NCBI RefSeq assembly: GCF_002197845.1
Contig: NZ_NIDE01000013.1
Span: forward strand, 1-59,144
Direction: 5' to 3'
Length of the DNA: 59,144 bases
Origin: Fimbriiglobus ruber
GTDB taxonomy: Bacteria > Planctomycetota > Planctomycetia > Gemmatales > Gemmataceae
Numbering within the stretch: position 1 is the stretch's first letter; each line of letters begins with the position of its first letter. Below the pieces are notes generated by a model, which saw only the letters and a program-made list of their open reading frames with translations, did no database searches and was not told where the DNA came from. Shown here in pieces: positions 38,430-47,730 of this stretch. Both the position numbers and the translations under genes were made by a program.

Positions 38430-38702
38430 ATGCTCATCCAGACGGAATCCAAAGCACAGGGCTGGCGCGCGGTGGCGGTTATGGACGGTCACATTGAGGC
38501 GCTGTTGTTCGTGGGCCGGTCGTCCACGCAGGTCCGCGCCGGCTACCTCGAAGCGCTCAACGAGGTGCTGGACGAAGAAGAACGCGACCGGGTGACCACC
38601 GTCCGCCTCGAACAATGGCAAGGCGCCCCGGACGCCGGGAAGTGGCTGGAGAAGGCCCAGCTCCGCATGCCGACGCCCGCGAAACTGGCCCGCGCCGCAT
38701 AA
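38430..38702 (+). CDS. Small hypothetical protein
   Basis: 90 residues from ATG 38430, with GGAGGG upstream. It is soluble with no membrane segment: GWRAVAVMDGHIEALLFVGR followed by a helix (AGYLEALNEVLDEEERDRV) and VRLEQWQGAPDAGKWL. No family is recognised. It lies 150 bases downstream of infA and may be transcribed separately. Confidence 0.7.
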   Translation: MLIQTESKAQGWRAVAVMDGHIEALLFVGRSSTQVRAGYLEALNEVLDEEERDRVTTVRLEQWQGAPDAGKWLEKAQLRMPTPAKLARAA

Positions 38703-39064
38703 GCCGACACAGAATATCGAACTTCTCTCTCCCGAACCCGCCTCCGCAGTCATCCCACGACGGCGAGCGGGTTCGACTGATTTCCGGGACGCGCGAGCCG
38801 GTTGGGGCCATTTTCGTGTGACCGTAGCTCGCGACCCCATTTCTCACCGGCGGCACCCGAAAAAATGCGGGCGCGAACGTGTTTGAGACCCGCCGGGGGG
38901 CCATCCGGCCGTCACGGCGCTTGTATTGCGGCGCCCGTTTCCGAACAATATGCCAATTCCTGGCAGGCCGCGCGCGGGGAGCCCGCCGCGGGGTATGATC
39001 GATTGGCCGCGCGCGGCGGGCACCCGTATTAAAGGTGTCCGGGCGACCGGCGAAAGGAACCGTC
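38703..39064. other. Intergenic spacer, no gene seen
   Basis: About 360 bases. Only short, unsupported frames are present. A GCGCGCGG block occurs twice (near 38968 and 39009). Confidence 0.4.
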
Positions 39065-39811
39065 ATGAATTCCTATAATTCCTTGAGCGACGACTTTGGC
39101 ATCTCCATGTATTTGGCTAGCAAAGTGGACATGCCGACCGGCCGCGAGACGGTTCTGCACTTCTTCGAGGCGATCCAGAAGCACTACCCGAAGATGACGG
39201 ACTTCGAGAAGCGGGACGGCAACGAATACATGCTGGAGGAGGACCGCGACGCCGGCAGCTACCGGTGGGCGTCGCTCGACCCCAAGCGGCTCAGCTCGGG
39301 CTTCGTGAACCCGCCGACCCTGGAAGACGCCGACCAGCAAAACGAACGCCTGCTCGACATGGCCCCGTACCACCTGGGAATCTCCTCGCTCGACACCGAT
39401 TCGCTCGACGTGGTTTACTACTTCGACCTGATGTACGCCGGGAACCACGACGAGGTGGTGGCGGAAGCCCTGGCGACGGGCGGCCCGCTGGAGAGCTTAT
39501 CGAAGCTCCAGGCCGGGCGGGTGCTGAACTACCAGCCCGCGATGATGGTGGTCCTCGACGAATCCTGCCAGCTCCAGTGCCGGCTCAGCGTCGAGACGCG
39601 GACGACCGCTTACCAGATGCGGACGGGCAACTTCCCCGAGGCGCCGATCAGCGTCTACTTCACGGTCCGCCAGTTCTGGGGCAAGCAGCCGTTCAAGACG
39701 TTCGCGGACTCCTACCGCAACCAGCGCCGGCTGCTCGACGAACTGGTGACGGACCACATCGTCCCGCACGTGGTGCAACCGCTCGCCCGGGCGATCAGCG
39801 CGAAGCAGTAA
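39065..39811 (+). CDS. Conserved planctomycete-type hypothetical protein
   Basis: 248 residues from ATG 39065 (GAAAGGAACC upstream). It is soluble with no signal peptide. Segments such as FGISMYLASKVDMPTGRETV, FFEAIQKHYPKMTDFEKRD, YHLGISSLDTDSLDVVYYFD, YAGNHDEVVAEAL and VYFTVRQFWGKQPFKTFAD suggest one globular alpha/beta domain. I recall similar uncharacterised proteins in planctomycetes but no function. Confidence 0.75.
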   Translation: MNSYNSLSDDFGISMYLASKVDMPTGRETVLHFFEAIQKHYPKMTDFEKRDGNEYMLEEDRDAGSYRWASLDPKRLSSGFVNPPTLEDADQQNERLLDMAPYHLGISSLDTDSLDVVYYFDLMYAGNHDEVVAEALATGGPLESLSKLQAGRVLNYQPAMMVVLDESCQLQCRLSVETRTTAYQMRTGNFPEAPISVYFTVRQFWGKQPFKTFADSYRNQRRLLDELVTDHIVPHVVQPLARAISAKQ

Positions 39812-39868
39812 CGAGCGGGGATCTCTTGATCCCCCACGTCCAAATTCTTCCCCCATTGTCGTTGACCT

Positions 39869-39961
39869 GGCGAGCGGGGGACGTGAGTCCCCTGATTCTT
39901 TGGAAAGTGTCTATCAGGAGACAGTCTCAAAGAATCAGGGGACTCACGTCCCCCGCTCGCC
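39869..39961. repeat. Perfect inverted repeat, family A (33-bp arms, copy 2)
   Basis: Arms 39869-39901 and 39929-39961 are exact reverse complements around a 27-base loop. Each arm matches the family A arms at 4306-4483 apart from single bases (GTGAG in place of GTTAG). It lies 60 bases upstream of the aminotransferase start. Confidence 0.88.
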
Positions 39962-40021
39962 GGTCGATTTGTCCGTATCACGTCTCGTAACAACTACTCC
40001 ATTACCAAGCGGGACGGCCTC

Positions 40022-41269
40022 ATGTCCGTGTCGTTCTCGACATTCGCTTCCTCCCTCACGTCCGAGACCGCGTTCGACGTCCTCGCGGTCGCCAAGCGTC
40101 TCAAGGCTGCCGGGAAGGACGTCATCGAACTCCAGATCGGCGACAGTCCGTTCCCCAGCGCGTCGAGCGCGATCGCGGCCGGGAAGGCGGCCATCGACGC
40201 CGGCCTGACCCGGTACGGGCCGTCGCTCGGGCTGCCGGAGTTTCGCGAGACGATCGCGGAGACCGTCCGCGCCGAGTTCGGCATCCCGGCGACCGCGGAC
40301 CACGTCGTCGTCGCGCCGGGGGCGAAGCCGTTTCAGCAATTCTTCTGCGAAGTGTTTCTCGAACCGGACGACGAGGTGCTGGTGTTCGAACCGGCGTTCC
40401 CGACCTTCGCACCGAACATCACGCGGCGCGGTGCGAAGCCTGTGTACGTCCCCCTCCGGCAAGAGAACGCTTTTCGCCCTGATCCGACCGACGTGGCCCG
40501 ATTCCTCCAGACGTCGTCGCACCCGAAAGCGATCTTTCTCAACTCGCCCCACAACCCGACAGGCGGGGTCGCCACGGCCGACGACCTGCGGGCGATCGCC
40601 GACCTGATCCGCGGGAAGAACGTCGCGCTCTTCAGCGACGAGCCGTACTGCCACATGGTCTGGGACGGGCGGCACCGGAGCATCCTGGCCGAGCCCGGCA
40701 TGCTCGACCAGTGCGTCGGGGCGTACACGTTCAGTAAGTCGTACAGCATGAGCGGTTGGCGGTGTGGATTCGCGGTCGCCTCCCCGGCGGTCGCGCAGAT
40801 GGTCGGGAAGATGATCAACACGTCGCTCTCGTGCGTCCCGCCGTTCGTCCAGCTCGCGGGTCAAGCGGCCCTCCGCCACGACGCGGCCGAGCGCGACGCG
40901 ACCATGCAGAAGTTCCACACCAAGGTGAAGAAGCTCGTCGACGAGTTGCGAACGGTCGAGGGCGTGACCGTGTTGATGCCAGCCGGCACCTTCTACGCAT
41001 TCCCGAACGTCCGGCCGATCTGCGACCGGTTCGGAATCACCTCACACGGCCTGGCGATGTACCTGCTCGAAGGGGCGGACGACGCCCGCGGCGTGGCCTG
41101 TCTGGGCGGGGAAAGCTTCGGGGCGGCGGGCTACGGGTTCATCCGATTCAGCTGCTCCGAGCCGGACGACCGCCTCGTCGCGGCGGTTGATTTCCTGAAG
41201 CAAGCGATTACGCGCACCGACCGTGTCGCAGCGTACCTGGAAGCCCACCCGAAGTATCGGGTACGATAG
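40022..41269 (+). CDS. Class I/II PLP-dependent aminotransferase
   Basis: 415 residues. The fold-type I aminotransferase motifs are present: IELQIGDSPFPSASSAI, RYGPSLGLPEFRETIAE, NSPHNPTGG (174-182, Asn178), LFSDEPYCHMVW (Asp206 and Tyr209) and the PLP Schiff-base Lys239 in TFSKSYSMSGWRCG. The C-terminal RFSCSEPDD holds the carboxylate-binding Arg. It resembles aspartate or aromatic-type transaminases; the amino donor cannot be told from sequence alone. It is followed almost immediately by the Uma2 pair. Confidence 0.92.
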   Translation: MSVSFSTFASSLTSETAFDVLAVAKRLKAAGKDVIELQIGDSPFPSASSAIAAGKAAIDAGLTRYGPSLGLPEFRETIAETVRAEFGIPATADHVVVAPGAKPFQQFFCEVFLEPDDEVLVFEPAFPTFAPNITRRGAKPVYVPLRQENAFRPDPTDVARFLQTSSHPKAIFLNSPHNPTGGVATADDLRAIADLIRGKNVALFSDEPYCHMVWDGRHRSILAEPGMLDQCVGAYTFSKSYSMSGWRCGFAVASPAVAQMVGKMINTSLSCVPPFVQLAGQAALRHDAAERDATMQKFHTKVKKLVDELRTVEGVTVLMPAGTFYAFPNVRPICDRFGITSHGLAMYLLEGADDARGVACLGGESFGAAGYGFIRFSCSEPDDRLVAAVDFLKQAITRTDRVAAYLEAHPKYRVR

Positions 41270-41295
41270 GGGTGATCCGAACACACGAGGTCGCG

Positions 41296-42123
41296 ATGAG
41301 TACCGACATCTCTGCTACCGAGATCGTCTACCCCGACACCGACGGGCAGCCCATGGGCGAGAACTCCGTTCAGTGCCAGTGGATTGCGATGATCGCCGGT
41401 GAATTCTTTGAGCGGTACTCCAAACAACCCGACGTGGTCGTGGCGTGTGATCTGTTCTGGTATCCGGTCGAGGGGAATCCCAAGATCGTGTTGGCGCCCG
41501 ACGTCTTCATCGTGTTCGGTCGACCGAAAGTCGGCCGCCCGTCGTACAAGCTGTGGGAAGAAAACGGGGTCGCTCCCCAGGTCGTTTTCGAGGTTTTGTC
41601 GCCGAGTAACACCGACGAGGAGTTGGAAGCCAAGCTCGGGTTCTATGAGCGGTACGGGGTCGAGGAATACTACGTCATCGACCCGGAAACGGAGACGTAT
41701 GACGCGTACACCCGGGCCGCCCCCGGCGAACCACTGCGGGCTGTCCGGCCGGCCAAGCTGAACGGGTTCGTCAGTCCGCGCCTGGGTGTCCGCTTCGACA
41801 CGACCGATGGACTCGTACTCGTGACCCCGGAAGGTCGCCCGTTCAAAACTCGAGAGGACCGGGTCAACGGGATTTTGGTCCAACTGGCAGACTCCGAAGC
41901 CACCCGGCAACAAGAGTGGCAGCGGGCCGAGCGGGAGTGGCAGCGGGCCGAGCGGGAACAACTGCGAGCCGAGCATGAGAAGCAGCGAGCCGAACAGGAA
42001 CGGCAGCGGGCCGAGCGGGAGTGGCAGCGAGCCGAGGAGAAGCGACTACACAACGAGAAGTTGTCGGCCAAGCTTCGTGAACTCGGCGTCGACCCCGACA
42101 CACTGGACGGACCGGGCTCTTAA
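41296..42123 (+). CDS. Uma2 family (DUF820) protein with C-terminal coiled coil, copy 1
   Basis: 275 residues from ATG 41296 (same GAGGTCGCG-ATGAGT context as copy 2). The Uma2 domain, a PD-(D/E)XK nuclease-like fold, covers about 1-190: LAPDVFIVFG, VVFEVLSPSNTDEELEAKL, YERYGVEEYYVIDPET and LGVRFDTTDGLVLVTPEGRP. A charged coiled coil of REWQRAERE-type repeats follows, then KLSAKLRELGVDPDTL. Uma2 genes are abundant in cyanobacteria and planctomycetes; nuclease activity and role are unproven. It starts 26 bases after the aminotransferase stop and is tandemly duplicated. Confidence 0.88.
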   Translation: MSTDISATEIVYPDTDGQPMGENSVQCQWIAMIAGEFFERYSKQPDVVVACDLFWYPVEGNPKIVLAPDVFIVFGRPKVGRPSYKLWEENGVAPQVVFEVLSPSNTDEELEAKLGFYERYGVEEYYVIDPETETYDAYTRAAPGEPLRAVRPAKLNGFVSPRLGVRFDTTDGLVLVTPEGRPFKTREDRVNGILVQLADSEATRQQEWQRAEREWQRAEREQLRAEHEKQRAEQERQRAEREWQRAEEKRLHNEKLSAKLRELGVDPDTLDGPGS

Positions 42124-42179
42124 TTTGACCGCTCGAGAAGCCCGAACCTCGAACGACGGACTTGTGAAGTGAGGTCGCG

Positions 42180-42839
42180 ATGAGTCCCGACATCTCCACC
42201 GACGAAGTTGTCTACCCGGAGACGGACGGGAAGCCCCTGGCCGAGAACTCCGTTCAGTGCCGGTGGATCACAATGATCGCCGGCGAGCTCTTCGAACGGT
42301 ACAACAAGCAGCCCGATGTGTTTGTGGCCTGCGACTTATTCTGGTATCCGGTCAAGGGGAACCCAAAGATCGTAACGGCGCCGGACGCCCTGGTCGTGTT
42401 CGGTCGGCCGCCCGGTGACCGCCAGTCGTACAAGTTATGGGAAGAAAATGGGGTTCCCCCCCAGGTCGTATTCGAGGTTCTCTCGCCGAGTAACACCGAC
42501 GAGGAGTTTGTCGCCAAACTCGAGTTCTATGAGCGGTACGGAGTCGAGGAATACTATGTCATCGACCCGGAAACTGAGACGTGTGAAGCATTCGTCCGAG
42601 ACACCCCCGACGGCCCTCTCCGGACTGTTCGACCGGCCAAGTTGAACGGCTTCGTCAGCCCCCGCCTGGGCGTTCGCTTTGTCACAACCGACGGGCTTAC
42701 ACTCCTGACCCCGGATGGCCGACCGTTCCAGACTCGAGAGGACCGGGTTAACGGGCTCCTGAGCCAACTGGCAGGCTCCGAAGCCGCCCTGCAACAAGAG
42801 CGGCAGCGGGCCGAGCAGGAGAAGCAGCGGGCCGAGTGA
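42180..42839 (+). CDS. Uma2 family protein, copy 2, shortened by a premature stop
   Basis: 219 residues, closely similar to copy 1 from SVQCRWITMIAGELFERYNK through EYYVIDPETETCEAF to the start of the coiled coil, where it ends at TGA 42837-42839. The same frame then continues EQLHNEKLSAKLRELGID, matching the end of copy 1, so a CGA to TGA change probably removed the C-terminal segment. Without that stop the frame would overlap the convergent polX 3' end. The Uma2 domain itself is intact. Confidence 0.82.
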   Translation: MSPDISTDEVVYPETDGKPLAENSVQCRWITMIAGELFERYNKQPDVFVACDLFWYPVKGNPKIVTAPDALVVFGRPPGDRQSYKLWEENGVPPQVVFEVLSPSNTDEEFVAKLEFYERYGVEEYYVIDPETETCEAFVRDTPDGPLRTVRPAKLNGFVSPRLGVRFVTTDGLTLLTPDGRPFQTREDRVNGLLSQLAGSEAALQQERQRAEQEKQRAE

Positions 42840-42924
42840 GAACAATTGCACAACGAGAAGTTATCGGCCAAGCTTCGCGAACTCGGCATTGACACCGATA
42901 CGCTGACCGATTCTTCCCCGCGGC

Positions 42925-44670
42925 TCACTTCCCCCGCTTCCGCCGCTCCAGTTCCTTCATCACTTCGGCCACGCCCCGCGTGTTGAACACGTCGGCTTTC
43001 GTCAGCCAGCCTCGGCGGGCCACGGTCACGCCTAGCGGGACGTACTCCAGGTCTTCGGGGCTGTGGGCGTCGGGGTTGATGACGAGGGGGATGCCGAGGG
43101 CCTTCGCCCGTTTGACGTGCGTCCAGTCGAGGTCAAGCCGGTCGGGCTGGGCGTTGATCTCGATCATCTTCCCGTACTTCGCAGCCGCCTGGAGCACCTT
43201 CTCCATGTTCAGCTTGTACCCCTCCCGGCGCAATAGCAACCGGCCGGTCGGGTGGCCGAGCATGGTGACCGACGGGTGCGACAGTGCCTTGCAGATCCGC
43301 TCCGTCTGCTCGTCCTCCGACAGCCCGAAGTGCGAGTGGACGCTGGCCACCACGTAGTCGAAGCCGGCCAGCAGATCGTCGTCGAAGTCGAGCGATCCAT
43401 CCGCGAGGATATCGCACTCAGTCCCTTTCAAAATCCGCACGCCCTTGAGCTTCTTGTTGAGCGCGTCGATCTCGGCCCACTGGGCGCGGACCCGGTCGGG
43501 CGTCAGGCCGTTGGCCACGGTCAAGGACTGCGAGTGGTCGCCGACGCCGAAGTATTCGTACCCGAGCGTCTTCGCCGCCTTGGCCATCGTTTCGAGGCTG
43601 ACGCTGCCGTCGCTCTCGGTGGTGTGGTTGTGGAAGACGCCGCGGATCTCGCCGGGCTCGACCAGCACCGGGATCGGGCCGGTTGCCGCCAGGTCGATCT
43701 CGCCCGTGTCCTCGCGCATCTCGGGCGGCACCCACTTCAGGCCGAGGGCCGCGTACACGTCCTCTTCCGTCTTACACGGGACCGGACCGTCGTCGCCGGT
43801 CAGGGCGTACTCGTTCAGACTGTACCCGCGGTCGATCGCCCGCTGGCGGAGGCGGACGTTGTGGTCCTTGCTGCCGGTCAAGTAGAGGAGCGCGAACGGG
43901 AACTGTTCGTCGGTCACGACCCGCAGGTCGGCGTTGAGGACGACCTTGGTCCCGCCGACGGTGGTCGTGGCGACGATGCTCGACTTGGTCGGCCCGTGCC
44001 CGGTGACTTGCATGACCTCGGGCGCGGTGACGAACGCCTCCATGATCGGCTTCGCGTCCGCGCTGCTGACCAGGATGTCGATGTCCTTGGCGGTCTCCCG
44101 GCCCCGCCGGAGGCTGCCGCACAGTTCGGCGCGGGTGACGCCCGGGAGGGCCTTGAGCCGTTCGAGGACGGCCGTCCCGAGCGTCCGAGCGAGGTCGGCG
44201 CGGACCCGGTTCCCGACCGTCCCGAGGAAGCGGACGCCTTCCAGGATCTTGTCCTGGGTCTTCGCGCCGAACCCCTTGAGCTTGGCGACCTCGCCCACCT
44301 CGCAGGCGGCCCGGAGCTTGTCGATGGTGTCGATGCCGAGCTGGTCGTGCATCGCTTTGGCTTTCTTCGGCCCCAGGCCCGGGATGCGGAGCATCTCGAC
44401 CAACCCCGGCGGGACGGCCGCGCGGAGGTCTTCGACGTACTTCAGGCGGCCGGTGGTCACGAGGGTCGTGATCTTGTCGAGCATGGCCTCGCCGATCCCG
44501 CGGACGTCGCCGAGGGTCTTGGCGGCGATCATCTCTTTCAAGTCGCCTTCGAGTTGCGAAACGGTCCGAGCGGCGTTGTGGTAGGCGTTGGTCCGGAAGG
44601 CGTTCTCGCCCTGGAGTTCGAGCAGGGTGCCGATCTCATCGAGGATCGCGGCGACCTCGTCTTTAGTCAT
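42925..44670 (-). CDS. polX: DNA polymerase X family protein with PHP domain
   Basis: 581 residues. The N-terminal helix-hairpin-helix and polymerase beta-like part contains LRIPGLGPKKAKAMHDQLGI, LKGFGAKTQDKILEGV and the palm motif CGSLRRGRETAKDIDILVSS with the catalytic Asp pair. The C-terminal PHP domain (about 340-575) has HNHTTESDGS, GVGDHSQSL, KGTECDIL, VASVHSHF, GHPTGRLLL and NPDAHSPED metal-binding motifs, giving a 3'-5' exonuclease/phosphoesterase in characterised relatives. It likely acts in base excision or gap repair. ATG 44670 is the first codon of the conserved start. Confidence 0.95.
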   Translation of the reverse strand: MTKDEVAAILDEIGTLLELQGENAFRTNAYHNAARTVSQLEGDLKEMIAAKTLGDVRGIGEAMLDKITTLVTTGRLKYVEDLRAAVPPGLVEMLRIPGLGPKKAKAMHDQLGIDTIDKLRAACEVGEVAKLKGFGAKTQDKILEGVRFLGTVGNRVRADLARTLGTAVLERLKALPGVTRAELCGSLRRGRETAKDIDILVSSADAKPIMEAFVTAPEVMQVTGHGPTKSSIVATTTVGGTKVVLNADLRVVTDEQFPFALLYLTGSKDHNVRLRQRAIDRGYSLNEYALTGDDGPVPCKTEEDVYAALGLKWVPPEMREDTGEIDLAATGPIPVLVEPGEIRGVFHNHTTESDGSVSLETMAKAAKTLGYEYFGVGDHSQSLTVANGLTPDRVRAQWAEIDALNKKLKGVRILKGTECDILADGSLDFDDDLLAGFDYVVASVHSHFGLSEDEQTERICKALSHPSVTMLGHPTGRLLLRREGYKLNMEKVLQAAAKYGKMIEINAQPDRLDLDWTHVKRAKALGIPLVINPDAHSPEDLEYVPLGVTVARRGWLTKADVFNTRGVAEVMKELERRKRGK

Positions 44671-45280
44671 GGCTGGCTCCGGGGGAGATGAGTCGTCGAG
44701 TCGAACCCCGACGGGCGGGCGTCCGATCGCGTACTCCCATCGTCACGATTTCGGCGTGGGATTTCCACCCCCGTTAGGGGGTAGATTCACGATGTCCCCC
44801 GTGGTTCGGACATGGTTTGACGGCGGCCGCGTCGAGCGAGAAGTCTCGGAATCACGTTCCAATCATTCCGTCAGCTGCAAACAACCCGCGCTCGATCTTT
44901 CCAATTTCCTCCCCGACAGACCCCTCCCATCAGCTGCTCAGCTCACTCTCGACACCAATCGCGTTTTCCCCACATTCGCTCCCAAATTCGCACCCTCTTC
45001 GTCCCGCGTATTACCGCCGATCCGCACAAGTCCGGCGATACTCGTGCGCGGTCGGCCGATTGGCACGAATGAGCGGATCGTCGCGATTTACGCGGTTATT
45101 CGCCCACGGGCCGAGAATTCACTGCGCGGCAAAACCATTACACTCGCGCCAGGTCGAAATAATTGTGCGCCCAGATTGATTTGTGTAGTCGCGAGAGTTT
45201 TGACCAACCGGCAAAGTCAGTCTAGTTTCCCACGGGGCGGGCAATTTGCCCGCGTTACCATCTTTACCAAGGGGACGGAT
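44671..45280. other. Long intergenic region upstream of the Flp pilins
   Basis: About 610 bases between the divergent polX and flp genes. A long open frame reads into the first pilin but its sequence is not protein-like and has no similarity to pilin leaders. The palindrome at 45237-45253 lies just before the pilin ribosome-binding site. Otherwise nothing was identified. Confidence 0.45.
45237..45253. promoter_or_regulatory. 17-bp palindrome before the first Flp pilin gene
   Basis: GCGGGCAA-T-TTGCCCGC is a perfect palindrome around one base, 28 bases upstream of the pilin ATG. It could be an operator or a 5'-UTR hairpin affecting translation; no regulator is identified. Confidence 0.35.
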
Positions 45281-45481
45281 ATGACCGCTCTTTACCGCCG
45301 CGCCGCGGCCGGGGTCGTGGAGTTTTTGAAGAAGGAAGACGGGCCGACCGCGGTCGAGTACGCGGTCATGCTGGCCATGATCATCGTGGTCTGCATCGCC
45401 GCCATTAGCGTACTCGGGACGAACACGAACAGCACGTTCTCGGCCGTCGGCTCCGCCATCAAGCCGGCCACCGCGAGCTGA
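45281..45481 (+). CDS. Flp/Fap-type pilin, copy 1
   Basis: 66 residues from ATG 45281, with AAGGGGAC upstream. After a short leader comes VVEFLKKEDGPTAVEYAVML, where the Flp prepilin is cut after Gly with Glu at +5 followed by Tyr, and then the helix AMIIVVCIAAISVLGTN. Flp pilins build tight-adherence (Tad) pili; no tad assembly genes are in the window. A second copy lies 117 bases downstream. Confidence 0.92.
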   Translation: MTALYRRAAAGVVEFLKKEDGPTAVEYAVMLAMIIVVCIAAISVLGTNTNSTFSAVGSAIKPATAS

Positions 45482-45598
45482 TTCTTTGGTCCGCCCCGGC
45501 CACCGACCGGGCCGCGGGTCCGCGCCCCCGAACACCGTCTTTCGGGGGCTTCTCGATTCCAGCAACACTCCCCCCTCAATCTCAGACGAGTGCCACCC

Positions 45599-45778
45599 AT
45601 GCTCCGAACCGTTGTGGAGTTTTTGAAGAAGGAAGACGGGCCGACCGCGGTCGAGTACGCGGTCATGCTGGCCATGATCATCGTGGTCTGCATCGCCGCC
45701 ATTCAAGCGCTCGGGACGAACGTCAACAGCACGTTCTCGGCCGTCGGCTCCGCCATCGCGCCGACGAACGGGACGTGA
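45599..45778 (+). CDS. Flp/Fap-type pilin, copy 2
   Basis: 59 residues from ATG 45599; a GTG three codons upstream is possible. Positions 45614-45703 are identical over 90 bases to 45317-45406 of copy 1, covering the leader end, the cleavage site GPTAVEYAV and the hydrophobic helix. The genes differ in the N-terminal leader (shorter here) and at a few C-terminal positions (SAIAPTNGT). It is probably co-expressed with copy 1 and may be an alternative major or minor pilin. Confidence 0.9.
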   Translation: MLRTVVEFLKKEDGPTAVEYAVMLAMIIVVCIAAIQALGTNVNSTFSAVGSAIAPTNGT

Positions 45779-46106
45779 CCGCGGGCAACCCGACCCGGAA
45801 CTGGCCCGGCGGTGCGACCGTCGCCGTAACAATCACTCGCGGGGTGGGTTCAAAACTCGCCCCCCGGCTCCCCTTCCGAACCGCGTCTCTGCCGGTCGCA
45901 GTCCCGCCGCGCGATTTGAAACCTCTCGCTCCAAGCGGCAGATCGCGTCGAGTGAGAACCTGCATTTCCCCGCTCCAATTGGTTGCGTCCGGTCCTCCGA
46001 TCCGTGATGATTTTCTCAGCCTGCATAAAGTAATTTCGATCGGTCGAAATTCGGGCGACGCTGCCATCGTTAGTCGGCGGGTTCCCGTTTCCAGTCAGGA
46101 CATCCG
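45779..46106. other. Intergenic spacer, no gene seen
   Basis: About 330 bases between the second pilin and the lipoprotein gene. No coding-like sequence or strong hairpin was recognised. It presumably carries the promoter for the lipoprotein/DUF1559 pair. Confidence 0.4.
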
Positions 46107-46568
46107 ATGCCACGGGCCGCGACGCGCATACGGCTGATCCTCGCTCTGGGGCTCGTTGGCGTGGCCGGCGGATGCTCGCCCGGGACGGGATCGGTTTCCG
46201 GGACGGTCGCCGTGAACGGTACGCCCGTGCCGTCGGGCGTCATTACGTTCCACTCCGAGGTCGGCAACCACGACGTGTTCAACGCCCCGATCCGGGACGG
46301 CCGGTACTCGGTGGATGGCGTTCCCGTCGGGGCGGCCGTGGTCACAGTCCGAAATACCGGCTCCGGGCCACCCGTGACCGAACAGGCCAAGAAGCCTTCC
46401 GCCGCACCGGCTGGCGATGGCAAAGTGGGTGATTCGGGCACGAAGCCCAAGCCCGCTGCACCTGCCAGCGGCGCGGTCCCCGCCCGGTATGGCGATCCCG
46501 CCACGTCCGGGCTGTCGACGAGCATTCGGGCCGGTGCCCAGGTCTACCCGCTCGATTTAGCTCCGTAA
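46107..46568 (+). CDS. Lipoprotein with carboxypeptidase-regulatory-like fold
   Basis: 153 residues. The signal peptide [14 protein letters not shown] ends in a lipobox. The mature part starts [20 protein letters not shown], a transthyretin/carboxypeptidase-regulatory-like beta fold ([18 protein letters not shown]). After a Pro/Ala/Lys linker it ends with [20 protein letters not shown], the usual planctomycete ending for this family (IP.KY.DP..SGL). These lipoproteins are commonly encoded next to DUF1559 genes, as here (58 bases before the next gene). Confidence 0.88.
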   Translation: MPRAATRIRLILALGLVGVAGGCSPGTGSVSGTVAVNGTPVPSGVITFHSEVGNHDVFNAPIRDGRYSVDGVPVGAAVVTVRNTGSGPPVTEQAKKPSAAPAGDGKVGDSGTKPKPAAPASGAVPARYGDPATSGLSTSIRAGAQVYPLDLAP

Positions 46569-46626
46569 TTCGTTCCAACAAAAACGAGTCTCGCGCGTTC
46601 TGGTTCGTAAACCGCGAGGAACGGCC

Positions 46627-47622
46627 ATGCCGACGCATCGAACAGGTTCGCGGGCCGGTTTCACGCTGATCGAATTACTCGTCGTGATCGCGATCATCGC
46701 GATTTTGATCGGCCTCCTGCTGCCGGCCGTCCAGAAGGTCCGCGAGGCGGCGGCGCGGGCGACCTGCACCAACAACCTCAAGCAGCAAGTCCTGGCGATG
46801 CACGCCACCCACGACCGCGCCGGCTGCCTGCCGCCGGCCATCGGGTGGTTCCCGGGGAACGCGCCCGTACCCGGCGCCGGGTGGGGGAGCCTCTTCTTTC
46901 ACCTGCTGCCGTCGATCGAACAGGACCCGCTTTACAAGAGCGGGCAGATGACCGGGGCGAACTCGGTGGGACAGAACCCCGGGCCGAATCAACCGTATTA
47001 CAGTGGCGAAGCCGGGAACGGGACGTCCGCCTACGTCGGTACCCGGGCCGTCAAGATTTACATCTGCCCGTCCGACCCGAGCGTCCAGGGCGACGGGACT
47101 TATACGGACTCCGTGACCGGGTTAGTGTGGGCGTCCAGTTCGTACGCGGGCAACTTTCAAATCTTTGGCGCGGTCGACAGCACCGGGTATTCCATCGGGA
47201 CTTACCAGAACAGCTACCAGGGCACCTCGCCTCGAATCCCGGCGTCGATCCCGGACGGGCTTTCCAACACGATCCTGCTCGCCGAGAAGTACGCCCGCTG
47301 CGAGTCGACCGCCTTCGGCGTCCAGCGCGGGACGATGTGGGACTGGTGGCTGGCCGGCAGTGGGTACGTGTATCACCCGCTCTTCGCCTGGCAGTGCGAC
47401 TGGGGGACGGGGATCGGCGCCGCCTCCAAGTTTCAGGTCCAGCCGCAGCCCTTTATCGGAAACTGCGACCCCGGCCGGACGGCGACCGGCCACACCGGCG
47501 GGATCAACGTCGCCCTGGCGGACGGCAGCGTCCGGAACCTGAACGCGGGCATGTCCGGCACGACGTGGTGGGCCGCGGTGACGCCGAACGGCGGCGAAGT
47601 CCTGCCCTCCGACTGGCAATAA
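46627..47622 (+). CDS. DUF1559 protein with type IV prepilin-like N-terminus
   Basis: 331 residues. The prepilin-type signal [20 protein letters not shown] is followed by [20 protein letters not shown]. The DUF1559 body includes [20 protein letters not shown] and ends with the [17 protein letters not shown] motif. It is the second of two family members in the window; the first 60 residues are nearly the same as in 7147-8214 but the rest diverges. It forms an operon with the upstream lipoprotein gene. Confidence 0.93.
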   Translation: MPTHRTGSRAGFTLIELLVVIAIIAILIGLLLPAVQKVREAAARATCTNNLKQQVLAMHATHDRAGCLPPAIGWFPGNAPVPGAGWGSLFFHLLPSIEQDPLYKSGQMTGANSVGQNPGPNQPYYSGEAGNGTSAYVGTRAVKIYICPSDPSVQGDGTYTDSVTGLVWASSSYAGNFQIFGAVDSTGYSIGTYQNSYQGTSPRIPASIPDGLSNTILLAEKYARCESTAFGVQRGTMWDWWLAGSGYVYHPLFAWQCDWGTGIGAASKFQVQPQPFIGNCDPGRTATGHTGGINVALADGSVRNLNAGMSGTTWWAAVTPNGGEVLPSDWQ

Positions 47623-47730
47623 CCCGCCCGCGAACCTGTCCCCCCGCGCGGGTGGTCCTTTCTGGCGACCGCCGTAGTTCCCATAATGATCCGAACCGGG
47701 AACCCGGCCGCAGGAAAAGGACGACCGTTC

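Noticed and set aside
43252-44691. A 479-codon ORF antisense to polX
   Set aside because: polX has all polymerase and PHP motifs on the minus strand; the antisense frame has none.
44588-45280. An upstream extension of the first Flp pilin by over 200 residues
   Set aside because: Flp pilins are short with a brief leader; ATG 45281 has a good ribosome-binding site and the extension overlaps polX.
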